This document shows positions 11,749 to 23,900 of a stretch of 64,000 bases of DNA, in pieces. The notes under the pieces are model-generated. The model saw nothing but the letters and a program-made list of their open reading frames with translations. It did no database searches and was not told the DNA's origin. Source of the DNA: Leucogyrophana mollusca (lineage: Eukaryota > Basidiomycota > Agaricomycetes > Boletales); the NCBI GenBank assembly GCA_021014945.1, contig MU266403.1, positions 49,361-113,360 of the forward strand. The letters are read 5' to 3'. Numbering within the stretch: position 1 is the stretch's first letter; every line of letters starts with the position of its first letter. A program made the translations under genes and the position numbers.

Positions 11749-12936
11749 TCAGAAGCTCACCCAGATCCTTTCAGAAAGACGTTTCCCGTCCTCCCCAAGT
11801 AGCAAGTCACTCTCTTCGACTACCTCGCAGTTCGTCACGTAGTGTCCGTGGAACGCTCTCTCTTCAGGATCAGTAAGAGCGTGCACGAGTGTGCGACTGC
11901 CCATATCAGAAGTTCGGGCAAAGGCGGCTTTGAAGGCATATATCATCCACTTAAGAGGGAACTGCGATTCCGACTCGCGCGTCAATGAGGAGTGGCAGAA
12001 TCCGGGGTTGACCGCCGAAACGGCGACAGGTGTTGGGGAAGGCAGGCGAGCAGAGAGCTCGCGCACAAAGATCACGACCAACACTGAGCGCATAACGTCA
12101 GCTGGAATACAGGCTAAAAGGGTGAGACGGAAGGCGAACATTTTGAGATCATGTACCTCTGCTTCATAACACTGGTTGATGCATCAGTAAGTATGATGTA
12201 CGGACAACGAGTGAGAGAGCGAAACGGACCTAGCTGTGCAATATTTTTGGTCATTCAGATGAGCCAGAATGTTCGGTACCTTCTTCACATCGTCCAGGCT
12301 CTTGATTTGATAGTGTGCATCGCTCGAGACCAAAACTAGGCGGGAAGCTGAGTCCGACGTTGATGCCTTCACAAGGCTGGGAAGAAGTAGAAGACTCAGG
12401 AGTGCGTGCGAAAGATAGTTGACCTGTAAGCTACAGTCGGGTTGTTCTCAGATGGCGATGTACAGAAGAATATAGCATCTTACGTGCTCTCCCAGTCGTT
12501 CACAGTCTTCACAAATTTGCGAGTGGCAATCGCCGCGTTTCCCAATATACAGTCGATTTTTCCATCACCGACGGTCACCAGGGTATCTGCAAAGGAACGA
12601 ACAGATTCGAACGAAGACAGGTCAAGCGGATATGAAGTTATCTCGGTGTCGCCCGGAGAGTCCTGCGCAACCGCTTTTCAATTTGCGACCGTCCGTGAGT
12701 GTCAGGATGAGTGCCCAGGGCAATTACGCACTCTTTCTAGCCTCTTCGCCTTTGTCTGTATTTCTGCAGGTTAAGAGGAGGCGTTGGGGTGCGAGACTTG
12801 CGAGCTGCTTGGACGCTTCAAGACCCAGCCCAGAGTTGGCCCCAATGACGAGGATCGACTTCCCTTTGGCGCTGGTTGTCGGTGGTGGAATTTGAACCCA
12901 CTGTTCACGGAAAAAGCGAGTCACAGAGATACGGCC
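11749..12936 (-). CDS. Short-chain dehydrogenase/reductase, retinol dehydrogenase-like
   Basis: Classical SDR of about 330 residues with introns. Start chosen at MGRISVTRFFREQWVQIPPP. The cofactor motif GANSGLG lies near residue 30 (ILVIGANSGLGLEASKQLA), followed by CRNTDKGEEA, the NAA structural motif (CILGNAAIATRKF), the catalytic serine strand (RLVLVSSDAHY) and the catalytic YxxxK (YMISK). The C-terminus has the conserved VSAVNPGFCHSSL. All key residues are present, so the enzyme should be active as an NAD(P)-dependent alcohol dehydrogenase or ketoreductase. The arginine in CRN after the second strand suggests a preference for NADP. Position inside the cluster suggests a tailoring role. 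Confidence 0.85.
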
Positions 12937-13229
12937 CATCAGAGATGCTGGTAAGAACAAGGGGGAGTAGCCACGACCGTAATGACATTGGTATTTAACT
13001 GGGCCAACGTAATGGATCGACAACAGAAGTGATCACAAACCTTGCGCCTGTTTGCAACGCGCCTAGGAGCACGCAGACAATCATTAGAATTCAATTTTCA
13101 ATAACAACGTGCGTAAGACATGAAAGATGCAAGAAAAGTACCATAACCGCAAACCAAACATTCGTCAAAATGGGATAAATAACAAAGTCTGAACCCTCCG
13201 CCAGAGTGACCACCTCATTACCCACACAT

Positions 13230-15047
13230 TCACCATTCAGATGAGTTTCCGCGTTCCCATTCTTCCCACTGGCTCTGCGACCGCGACACTGCAGTTCGCG
13301 AGGTCGTGTACGAAGGTTCGAATCGAGGGGCGGACGCATGGAATGCCGTCAGTTCCATGGATCGCTCATCGCGACCACTACCTCTGTAGAAGGCATCGCG
13401 AAGGTTAAGTAGCAACTTGCTCGCCATCAATGGGGGTAGAAGCACCCCATAAGCTGATGCAGCTTCGACCAAGGTTGACTGATAGTACGTCGGTAAGAAT
13501 GACGACAAACAATGCAAATCTAACCCACCGGCTCCCAGTACCACACAACAGCGTTGGCTATGTACGCGGCATTGATGCTGGGCAGATAGATTCAGCGAAA
13601 GTCAACATGATGAGCGATCGCCAAACATACACGACAAAATAAATTATCGAATCTCGGACAAGTAGGTTCCCGAGGCGCTGCCCCGTCATCCCGGACACCA
13701 CCGTTACATTTTGTTGGCGGAAGTTGTGCCACCCTTTAATGAGCATCAGCGCTAAAAGCGTTATTTCGAAAGCCAGAATTGGTAGCCAGTACGCGGCGAA
13801 ATATCTTCCCTTGCGATGTCAGCCAACGCTCTACCAAAGAGGTTCACAGACATACGGGGGCAATGTCATCGAGCAAACAACAAACCCCGGAGCAGGCTGT
13901 GCAAGTGCTGAAGATGATCCCGAATTAGCCAATATTGATGAACTCATAGAGTGAAAGCATACCAGGAGAGTAGTTCAAACTTTTGCCCATGATGATGGCG
14001 CTGGCGATGATCTGTAATGTCCCGAACACGGACATAGATATCAGGATCAAACGATTGCGCCCGTACATCGCCCAGAGACGAATCACAAGGATCGCTGACG
14101 GAAGGGATGGGGAGTCAATGTCTGGAGAAGCTCATATAACAGTTCACCGACTCTGGACAATGATAAGAATAACGAGTGCGGCTCCACTTTGGAATTTGAA
14201 CCAATTTCCACCTGCAGATCATGGGCGGGTCAATGACTGTAATTCGGGAGTAAGATATACCCTGACATCTAGAAAGAAGCATCAGCATGAATGGTGGAGT
14301 TGGATGGTAAAACATACAGCTACACAAGATATCAGCTGACGCCAATAATTAGAGATTGAGCACTTACCGAGTTCCTCAGATTAGTGCCTTGGTACAAGAA
14401 CACTGGTTGGATTGCTTCAGCACGCCCCGACAAGGTCAAGAGTGTATGTCACTTGCCGCTGGAATTGAACCTGAAGTGTCCACCAATCGTAAGATCTTTG
14501 GATTGAATGGAGGACGCGATAAATCACTCACAGACCCTCGAATAGCGCGAGGTAACGGTTCTGAAAGCACGTAGATACTGTTTAGAGCTGCATTGCGCCT
14601 GACCTCAAACATTTGGATCCTCACTATGATATATAGAACTTTGAGAAAAGACCAGGGTCGGTTCTAAAGCACACAAATGAGCCGAAGGTGCAATATTGCT
14701 ATTTAACGTGTCATGGTTGCTCACCCAAACTAGGTCAACCTGCGCGGCAAGAGCGGTGGTCAGCGAGGTCACGAAAACAAGGTTTTTGGTCCAACCTCTT
14801 TGTCTAACGTCGTCACTACATAAGAGGGAAGTCTGGGTAAACAGCCAGAATGCACAAGTGAACTCCTTACCGAGGTCATAAACATAGAGAACTGTCATAG
14901 CCACTATAGCAGGCGAGACATCAGTGGGAGAACTGAGTGGGTACCCGAACAATAAAACACACGCATGTTGTACCTCGACATCGCTGTATTCCTGACCTCC
15001 GAAATAATTTCGTTCAGGACGGCGGGCGGAAGTGCAGGAGCGGCCAT
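13230..15047 (-). CDS. DUF6533-type multi-pass membrane protein
   Basis: Fungal integral membrane protein of the basidiomycete DUF6533 kind, spread over many small exons. Recognisable pieces in order are VLYVYDL near the N-terminus, ILVIRLWAMYGRNRLILI (third-helix loop, the family's hallmark arginine/YGR segment), GNLLVRDSIIYFVV, and the terminal SKLLLNLRDAFYRG followed by a polar tail. The candidate start is MAAPALPPAVLNEII at 15047, but I could not find splice sites that join the first two exons in frame, so either the start is elsewhere or the 5' end is damaged. Its function is unknown; such proteins are often found near secondary-metabolite genes but are also abundant genome-wide. Confidence 0.6.
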
Positions 15048-15692
15048 GGCAGAGCTCTACGGTGGTGAGCTGTGGGGGGACGAAGGAGCAGGCAGATAAC
15101 GAGACCCGGTCAACTCGATGGCCAATTGAAGGCCGACGGACGGAGGGTATAAAATACATTGTCAAATCCGCAACGAGGCGGTTCAGGTAATAGTGAACCG
15201 GGACCCCAAGCACAAGCTGGTGGGCAACGCCGAAATAGGAAACTCTCGTCCTTCAGGATCACGGAATCTAAAGTTGACGAAGGAATTTTTGAGCGCCTTT
15301 GGCCCGCATCTTGCTTCGAGTGACCAGAGATAGGATTTTGCTTCACAGGGTCCTTGCATCGTTTCTGGAGCACCCGGATCAAACGCGAGCTGCGACCCAG
15401 AGCGGTCCAGCCAGATCTGAGTATTTTGTGGAACAAGGCAGGTAGCTCCTTTCAGGTTGTGACTTACCTCATGGTCTCGGTATTCGGAGCGCGCGCTGTG
15501 CAGGAAGTTTACACAGGCTTATGACAGTTCTTGGTTTACGTCGAAAAGGGCGAGATATGAGGCGCCAGGGAAAAAATCTGTCAAACCCGTCGCTGTTGGC
15601 CTATCAGCGCGTCAACTTTTCCTGACCTTCGAATACCTCAGACTCAGGCTACCGCACATTCGTTCCGTTCCCTACACCGGGGCCATCCAAGC
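15048..15692. other. Divergent intergenic region
   Basis: Lies between the membrane protein (leftward) and the MFS gene (rightward) and probably holds both promoters. A TATAAAAT string occurs near 15148 but is oriented and spaced poorly for either gene. No coding signal is convincing. Confidence 0.45.
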
Positions 15693-18079
15693 ATGTCGAC
15701 CAAGAGTAGCACGACGGATGTGAAGCCCGCCTCGAGACAACACCCGCGGGACTGGCGATTCTGGCTGATATTCCTGGCTCTATGTGCATCGACATTCTTG
15801 TCCGCTTTGGACCTGGTGCGTGCCTGAATCGCCTCGTCTGTATGTCCAACCAACAGCCCTCTGGTGGCAGGCATCGATCGGCACCGCGCTTCCAAGCATA
15901 GTTCATGATTTGGATGGCACGGAATCCTTTGCCTGGGTTTCGGCCGCGTATACTCTCGCGTGCACGTCGATCTTGCCCTTGAGTGGAAAACTCGCGGATA
16001 TCTTTGGTAGAAGAGCGGTCATGCTGACATCTCTGCTTTTGTTCGCGCTTGGCTCTGTATTATGTGCCACTGCGAGGTCAATGACCATGTTGGTAGCTGG
16101 ACGAGGTTGGTCCTCCAATGCATCCTGCGAGTGCATTCCACGAACGTCATTTCGTTACAGCTGTCCAAGGAGTGGGGTCGGGCGGCATTCAGTCACTTAC
16201 GGCCATTGTTATCTCCGACCTGGTGACTCTTAAAGAAAGGGGTTTTTTCATTGCCCTCACCGGCGCGTGAGTGGGACTTGGGATAAATGCAGCAAGTCAC
16301 TAGTTAATCTGATGACGCTACAGCACTTATAGCTTGGCAACCGCCGTGGGCCCTTTCATTGGGGGAGCATTTGCACAGGACGTTACATGGAGATGGTGAG
16401 TCTGGTTATCCAATATCTCTGGAAGGCGAGCTTGACATGCCGCATGGTCACCAAGGCTCTTCTGTATGTGCGGTTATTTCAGATATATCTATTGGTACTA
16501 CGTGGTGACAGATTTAAATCTGCCCCTTTGTGGTGTTGCGATCGTCATCGTCGCCATTTTCATGCGACTCCGCAAACCCCACTCTGAAAGTCTCACACAT
16601 AGCTTGCTGGCACTGGACTGGATGTAAGGCATTCGCCTCATTGCAGTGGCAGGCTAACGAGTTGAAAATAGCGGAAACACCCTCATAATCGGAGGGACAG
16701 CCTCTTGCTTAATAGCGCTCACATGGGCGGGTGTGACCTACTCTTGGTCATCTTTCCAAGTTATCGTTCCTCTGACCATAGGATTGATCGCATTGGTCGT
16801 AGCGATGTTATACGAAACATGTTATGCGTCGCATCCAACAGTCCGTCATTACGCGATCCACTTTCAACGTTTCCCTGATGATGTCATGCAGATTCCTCGA
16901 GCAATTGTGTCAAATCTCACAAGTCTCAGCGGGTATGCGAAGTCTTGACCAGGTGCATAGATGCGCTGTGCGCTAATTTCTTTTCCAAGATACCTCGGTA
17001 CTTTCCTGCATGGAGCGGTGTCTATCCTTGTTTTCTGTAAGCGTGTCCAACCTGCATTGACGCGATTGACGTGTATCTGATCTTTTGGGCAGTCTATCTG
17101 TAAGGAAACTTCTTTCTTCCAATTCGTCTTGTGCTACTGCGATCCTCAACCATACACGTTCAGGCCTATTTACTTCCAAGCTGCAAAGCTGGCACCACCA
17201 CTTCGCTCTGGCTTATACTTCTTCCCCATGGCTGTGTCCATCTCACCGGCGGCGATTGCTCAAGGTATCATTATAAGTAAAACAGGGCGCTATCGTCTTG
17301 TCGTAAGGCATCAGACAATCTTTCACGATCAACTCTGATGGATATCGTAGAACCTTGTAGGGTGGTGTCTCATGTTTCTCGGCATCGGACTTCTCTGCCT
17401 CCTCCACCCGGACTCGCCCATTGGGTTATCTATTCCATTCCAGATTATAGCAGCGGTAGGGATGGGTTTATTATACGCGACTCAATTCTCTGTATTGGCG
17501 CCACTCGACCCCCAGTTGAATGCGCAGGCTCTTTCTTTCCTGATATTCACGCGATCGTTTTCCCAAGCAAGTACCCAATTTTACCCATCAATGAAATATC
17601 TAATGTACATCCAATAGTCTTGGAGCGTTTCCATTGGGGCAACCATTCTTCAAAACCGCTTGCGCAACACGCTTCCACGCGACTTTCTTGCCGGCTTTGC
17701 TCCAGGAGTAGATATATCCTACACAGCAATCCCACAACTGCCTACGCTTCCTTCGCCTCTCCAAGATGAAGCGCGCGCTGCTTTCGCAGACAGTCTCATT
17801 GTTTTGTGGAAGGTCGCCCTCGTGGTTTGCGCGGTCGGATTGTTGAGCGTCTTTGCACAGAAGGATATACCACTGCACCAGAAGATGGACGACCGATGGG
17901 GGATGGAGGAGAGCGTGCGCAAGGACGAAGAAATTGCGATGATGCGGATGGCGTCGCTGGAAACCCTACGGTTGGCAGACAATTCCCAGGAGAATTTAGC
18001 TGGTCGACCTCACGATTCAACCACGACCATCGCTATGAACGGGTCAGTTGCAGAGAAAATCGACAAGATATCAAGCTAA
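15693..18079 (+). CDS. MFS multidrug-type exporter (DHA2/Azr1-like, 14 TM)
   Basis: Begins MSTKSSTTDVKPASR, a polar cytosolic N-terminus, then the first membrane helix (WLIFLALCASTFLSALDL). The next exon gives TALPSIVHDL and the MFS signature GKLADIFGRRAVML between helices 2 and 3, then VQGVGSGGIQSL and AVGPFIGGAFAQDVTWRW (motif C-like). A long hydrophilic C-terminus follows the last helix (VALVVCAVGLLSVFAQKD). The length and the WRW segment suit the 14-helix drug:H+ antiporter family. Near 16.4-16.5 kb the best acceptor site is uncertain. Placed in the cluster, it likely exports the polyketide product or provides self-resistance. Confidence 0.85.
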
Positions 18080-18303
18080 GTGCCTCGTCGGTGACTCCGG
18101 AAACGTATATTGTATAGTTACAGAGCAGCTGTCTCGATACTGTACTCGCTGTTTTCACATGCATAATTTATCTTGGCCGAATCATGATTTAAGCTGCGGC
18201 CGTTTATTTATAACTACAATTCGCACAAGTATTTAACGGATATCGTGCGTACTCCACTCTTTCCCTCTGATCACTTCTATTGATCCGTCATCTAATCCGT
18301 CAT

Positions 18304-20066
18304 CTAATGCGCCATCACGCTTCGCCTGAGAAAGGCCGCCCACGTCGCCATGAGAGACCTCATCTCCTCATCAGACCACGAGACTTTGCTGTAATCGACA
18401 CTAAGGATGAGCCGGTTTCTCCATGACCATGCCCGGAAGGTCCTATTGAGGGTTTAGTGGCTTCAATTAGGAAGAGAAGGTCAACGCACGGTCCTGGCTC
18501 ATTTGTCTGGACGGAGGTCAGCGTACGATCAACTTGCAGGAATGTATTGCCATGAGAATCCGGATATTCGGGGGCTAAGTGTGTCTCTGCTATGCCGTCC
18601 CCTGTGTAACCGGGCGAAAACTTGGGAGGCGGGCTTTTCGTGAGAAGAGGGAAAATGGTCAGGATGTTATACATCGCCTCAAATTCACGAAACAGACCTC
18701 CCCGAGCGTGACGCCGCCCCTGCTTTGTAGTACTCGACCATATGAGCGGCTACAGCCAGTAAGGATGGATACGCTTTCTGTCTGGCATATTCCACTCCAA
18801 TGAGCGTAGCGACCTCATGGATCCACTCTGGAGCACACTCTTGAGGGCCCGCAGTGGTGGGGACCGCAGAAAAGGGTATTGCGATAGCCGTGAATGTTAG
18901 GCAGTACCCAGTGAAGCCGACGGTTGCCGAAAGTTCGGGAGACAGACGAAAACGCGCATTTGCCAGGTGCGTGAACACGAAAAGCGGGTCTGAAGTTGAA
19001 CACTCAGGTGTAGAGACCTGCGGGGAAACGGCAAAGACGAGTGCAGCGTGAACTATTGGAGACATCAACTTCGATTTCAAAGGGGGAGAAAAACAAGGGG
19101 ATACCGAGAGCATTCACTGTGAAGGCTTGTTGTCGGCAAAGCTGCAGAATATTCGCAGTTTCGCCCTCTGTCAAGGCAAACTCAACCCGTCCAGTGCGAT
19201 CAACACCATGTTGGCGCGACGGAAACACGACTTGGCGCTGCGATAACCATGGGTAAGAGTGGTGTCAGGACGGTCAGCATTAAATATACCGAGGCAGGAA
19301 TGGTCATGCTCTCCAGAGCCTCCCGCAACGTGCGCTGGTACTCAGGGCCCTCTTTAATCTCGCCGTCACAGAGGGCTGCGTGGTCATAAGCACAAGGACA
19401 GAGTTTGGCACCCTCAGTGCCCCATTGCAGGCTCAGAGGACTTGGCTCCAGGGAGCCGTCTAGAAATTGGACCAATCTCTTCAATAGAAACGTGAACAGG
19501 AGTTTTGATCCAACGCCGTCAATGAGGGCATGGTGGCTGTGGAGAAGAAGGTCGAACGTGTTTTCATGGAGAACCACGTAGAGGAGAACATGATCTCTGT
19601 TGGCAGTCGGGAGAGTTGTTGCACTAAGTTCTTCACGCAGCTCGTCGAGACCTATGTTGCCTCGGACGACAATAGTGCGACGCGCCCACTCGTCTGCCTG
19701 TATCTGGGTCGATAAGGTCTGGTAGTTCAACATCGCGGTTCCGCAATCGTCATGGGTGACTTCGGCCGCAATGGTAGGTACTTCGAATCGTGCAATGGTC
19801 CAAACCCTATGGAGACCTTCCATGAGTGATTCGGTTGAGAGGCCATCCCGGACAAAAGAGCATTCGACGCCAGCAAACAGCGTCAATTCTCCATGACCTG
19901 CGCGGTTCTGGATGTCACAAACTATCTCTCCACCTCCAGCCTCCCTGGAGTATAGCCCTGTTTCCGAATCCGCTTGCCACCTGTAACGGTGGTGATCGGG
20001 AGGAGGAATTTGAGGCGGCGCTGACATTGTCCGATTCGTAGTCACGGTCGTCGCACCCGCGGACAT
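18304..20066 (-). CDS. Acyltransferase of the HHxxxDG (alcohol acetyltransferase/condensation-like) superfamily
   Basis: About 470 residues in at least four exons. The N-terminal half (start at 20066, with an alternative in-frame Met 13 codons on, MSAPPQIPPP) carries the active-site motif HSHHALIDGVGS, HHxxxDG with general-base histidine, near residue 180. The C-terminal half (VNA|L.HAALVFAV ... GFTGYCLTFTAI) resembles the second lobe of CoA-dependent acyltransferases. The last exon, ending at 18304, encodes NRLILSVDYSKVSWSDEE, the typical final strand and helix. Expected to transfer an acetyl or longer acyl group from CoA to a hydroxyl, consistent with finishing a hydroxylated polyketide. 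It is divergent from the PKS gene and may share a promoter region with it. Confidence 0.8.
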
Positions 20067-20916
20067 GGCTAAGTTTCGCTCTATTTATGCGACCGTCCAG
20101 ATATTGTCGGGACTTAGGACCAGCCGCCTAACCAAGTTGATGCGATTTGCTCTCGCAGCTGTGCACCGCATCTCTCCGCAAGACACCGCTGCGCGGGATT
20201 TGAACATCCAACAGCCGCATTTTGACTTCGTGCCCAATTTGTGCCTGTCACTGCGAATAATCGTGGTATGTTTCTCGTCATTGCACGCCCATAGTCGCCT
20301 TTTCGGGGTCCAAGATCTCTGATCAACATTGCTTGGAAGGTACAGCAGCCTGTGAAAGGCGTGCCCTGGGCGTCAATCACGAAACGACTCAATCCGGCTT
20401 GCACCGTACTGGTCCATTATCCCAAATTCGTACACTCGCTCGGGAAGCTCGCTCCATATGCAGCTGAAAGGTCAGGAGCAAGAGTATACGGTGTGGTTGG
20501 ATTTCGCGTCTTATCCTCATATCCACAAACTCTACCGCTACCGTCCGGGTGAGCGCCGGAAAAATCGCCTCATTGGATGATCGTTTGTTGTCCTTCGTTG
20601 GTCAGGGACGCTGATGTACCCTGACTCTGGCAACCCGGTTTGCATCACTGAATTACAGTGCATTTGGCCCAAAAGGCCCTGATACACCGAGGACCAATTA
20701 TACATACCCAGGCAATAACCAGGTTCCAGTCATCGATCTTTGGGCTGTGTTACGCGATTACAACCACAGGAAGATCAAGAGTCGAACGCAGCTACCCAAG
20801 TAAGTCACCACGCCTCCGCCTCAGTACAAAGCCCACATGCCTCCTGATCAAAATACAACTTGCATGGCCCGTTACTTTGTCAGAGCTTTCCGCAGCGCCG
20901 TAACTGCGTCCTTTAT
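20067..20916. other. Bidirectional promoter region, with possible unassigned exons
   Basis: Separates the leftward acyltransferase from the rightward PKS. A stretch at about 20.34-20.80 kb stays open in frame with coding-like composition and a possible splice donor near 20.80 kb. It may be a 5' extension of the PKS, an unrelated small gene or a remnant; I recognise no domain in it. Confidence 0.35.
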
Positions 20917-23900
20917 ATGATGACCTCTACACTCCGAGACAGTCGCGTCAAGATGAAAGACCGTGTGCTCCAACCTGTCGCAATTGTACGTCCCCTCGAA
21001 ACCAGCGAATTGACAGTTTGTATCCCGTCACTAACCAATTATTGCGGATGTAGGTTGGCATTTCCGCTGAATTTCCAAGCGGTTCAACTTCTTCCACCAA
21101 TCTTGACCATGACAGCTTTTTCAAGTTCCTACTTGACAAGTCCCAAGCTTACGAGCGAATACCTCCAGAGCGTTTCAACATAGATTCGTATGTGTTCTTC
21201 TCGACTGTGTTTTGAAGCGACGGCCTGACCCGACGTCTAAGGTGGAAGGGTCAAGGTTTAGGCAAAGTCATCACGGACACCGGAACCTTTCTCAAAGATA
21301 TCTCGTTATTTGACCACCTCGAGTTCGGCATTACAAGCAAAGATGCCAAGAGTATGGCTGTCAGCACCCGGAAACTGATCGAGCTGTCATTCCTGGCACT
21401 GCTTGATTCTGGAATCGATTATAGGGGACGAAATGTCGGATGTTATACCTCTGGCATCCCGTTCGACCTGTTGACCGTCGCTGATGCCGTACGCGATCAT
21501 CTTGACTCCTGCTCCGCCAGTATGGTATGTTAACGTTGATGAACGTAGGATGAATTCGATGCTCGCGGATCATTCGCCGGTGGTCCATGCATGATAGCCA
21601 ACAGGCTATCTTATCATCTTGATTTAATAGGTTAGGCCCCATTAAATTTCCCAATGTGCCTCGAATCATGACAGCATCTTCTAGGTCCATCCATCCCGAC
21701 GGACACAGCTTGCAGCTCAAGCTTGAGTGCTCTTCATCTCGCTATCCAGGCTCTGCGGGCGGGAGATTGCGAAGCTGCTGTCGTTGGCGGGTGCCAAGTT
21801 AATCACAGGTAATATTCCATTCCAAGGTAGCGCAACCATTCATGGATCATCGCCTAGGTTCATCGATTTCATTCAGTATAGTCAGGGGTCTGTACTTGCC
21901 CCTGATGGCAAATGCAAACCATTCGACTCTTCAGCGAATGGGTAAGTGCCGTAGAATTCTTTCGTGAGTTTCGCTGACATGTTAGCAGGTTTTCCCGAGG
22001 AGAAGGAGCTGCTGTCATCGTAGTGAAACTCCTCGAAGATGCTGTTCGCGACGATGATCGCATATACGCCACAGTAAAGTTTTAGTCGGCTACCGTGAGC
22101 CTCTTGCTAACATATCGAAACAGATCTTAGGTACGGGCATCAACAACAGTGGCTCTGCAGCGCCTGTCAGCGCTCCGGTGGCCGAAGGGCAAGCGGACGC
22201 TATGCGTCGAGCGTACAGAGGTACCGGGAGGCTGCCAACGGAAGTAGACTTCGTTGAGCTCCATGCCACAGGTGAATCGCCCTCAGGGACCCCCTTCTGC
22301 TACATACTTAGCATCTTGCTCCCCCGACGTAGGCACGGCCGCTGGCGATCCAACTGAAGCCAACTGGGTAGGCCAGAACTTCAAACGTGATAGAGAGCTG
22401 CTTGTTGGTAGCGTGAAAGGAAATGTTGGGTGAGTCAAGCCTTTTCTGTGTTGTTTTTGGGGTTAAATTTCCTTCAGACACCTTGAAATCACCGCGTTTC
22501 TCGCGTCATTATCGAAAGTCTGTTCGATGTTTAAATATGGCCTGATCCCACCCAACGTCAACTTGCTCAACCCGAATCCCTCCATCAAGTGGGACGAGTA
22601 TCGTCTTCGGGTTCCTATAGATGCGCAGAAACTTCAAACAACCAATCCAAGCAAGCTCCCGCTGGTTTCGATTTGCAGTTCAGGTATTGGTGGTTCGAAC
22701 GGTCACGCTGTGATCGAAGCACCCCCGCCAAGTTCACTGCCCGGACGCAGAGAGAATGTCAATGGACCGGTGTTGCTTATGGCCTGCGGGCTCTCCCCCC
22801 GCTCCGCTGCTTCTATTGCTTCCGTCCTGACGGAGCTGGTGTCGGATGTGTCGTGCGACATCCATGCTTTGGCCACAGTTCAGGGACGACGGTCTCGCCA
22901 AATGACTTGGCGATCATTCTCGGTGGTGCTTCCAGACCGTTCAGCCATCCCCTTCACGCAACCGTGTCTCGCATCACGCGCAAAACCTCCTCTGGTGTTT
23001 GTGTTCTCTGGACAGGGTCCTCAGCATATCAATAGTTCGTTTCATTTCATATTCTTCGCGTTTATCAACCTGATTTGTCCGTTTATAGTGGGTCGGCAGT
23101 TATTCAAACTTTACCCTCGATTCGCTGAAAGCATCTTGTCTATGGATAAGATGTACGAAGACGTCGTGGGTCATTCTCTAATACAGACTACAGGACTATT
23201 CTTGGGTGAGGCGACGTCACAAGTGTTGCCTGAAATCTGGCCCATTGAGATTGTCCTCCCGTCGCTGGCAATGCTGCAGATGGCATTGGTGGATCTTTTG
23301 CGAAGTGTCGGTGTCGTGCCTGACGCTGTTATCGGGCATTCCGCTGGCGAAACCGCAATGCTCTACGCGTGTGGCGCAGCCTCTCAGGCCATGACCCTGG
23401 AGCTTGCCATCGCGAGAGGGGCAGCAATGTCTATCGCCGCAAAATGTGGTGGCACTATGGCGGCTTTCGCATGCACACCCGACGATGCTCGATTGATCAT
23501 TGCAGACGTTGCAGGCCCTAAATCACATGGTAAATTGGAGGTCGCCTGTTTCAACACTCCCGACGCCATCACACTTGCCGGCCAGGATGAGTACATTACT
23601 CGAGCCGTCCAGCACGCTCAATCCAAGGGTATTTTTGCCCGCAAGATCCGCACGCTCGTCCCTGTTCATTCTTCACTAATGGAGGTCTGTCGTTCTGAGT
23701 ACGAGAATCTGACGCGAGAGGTCTTTGGCCGATATCCCGGAGAGCACAAGCCTCAAATACCAACCTTCTCTACAGTGGAGGGTGCCCGCTGGGATGAAGC
23801 CTTCACTGCGGATTACTTCTGGAAGGGTACACGCCTCCCAGTACAATTTGACCGAGCCGTGCATTGTTTGTTGGACCAGATGCCGAACGCCACTTGTCTC

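Noticed and set aside
18278..18309. Short direct repeat (CCGTCATCTAAT twice) near the acyltransferase stop
   Set aside because: Only two copies, no mobile-element context.
20114..20404. Minus-strand frame as an extra acyltransferase exon
   Set aside because: It lies upstream of the acyltransferase start and has no condensation-domain features.
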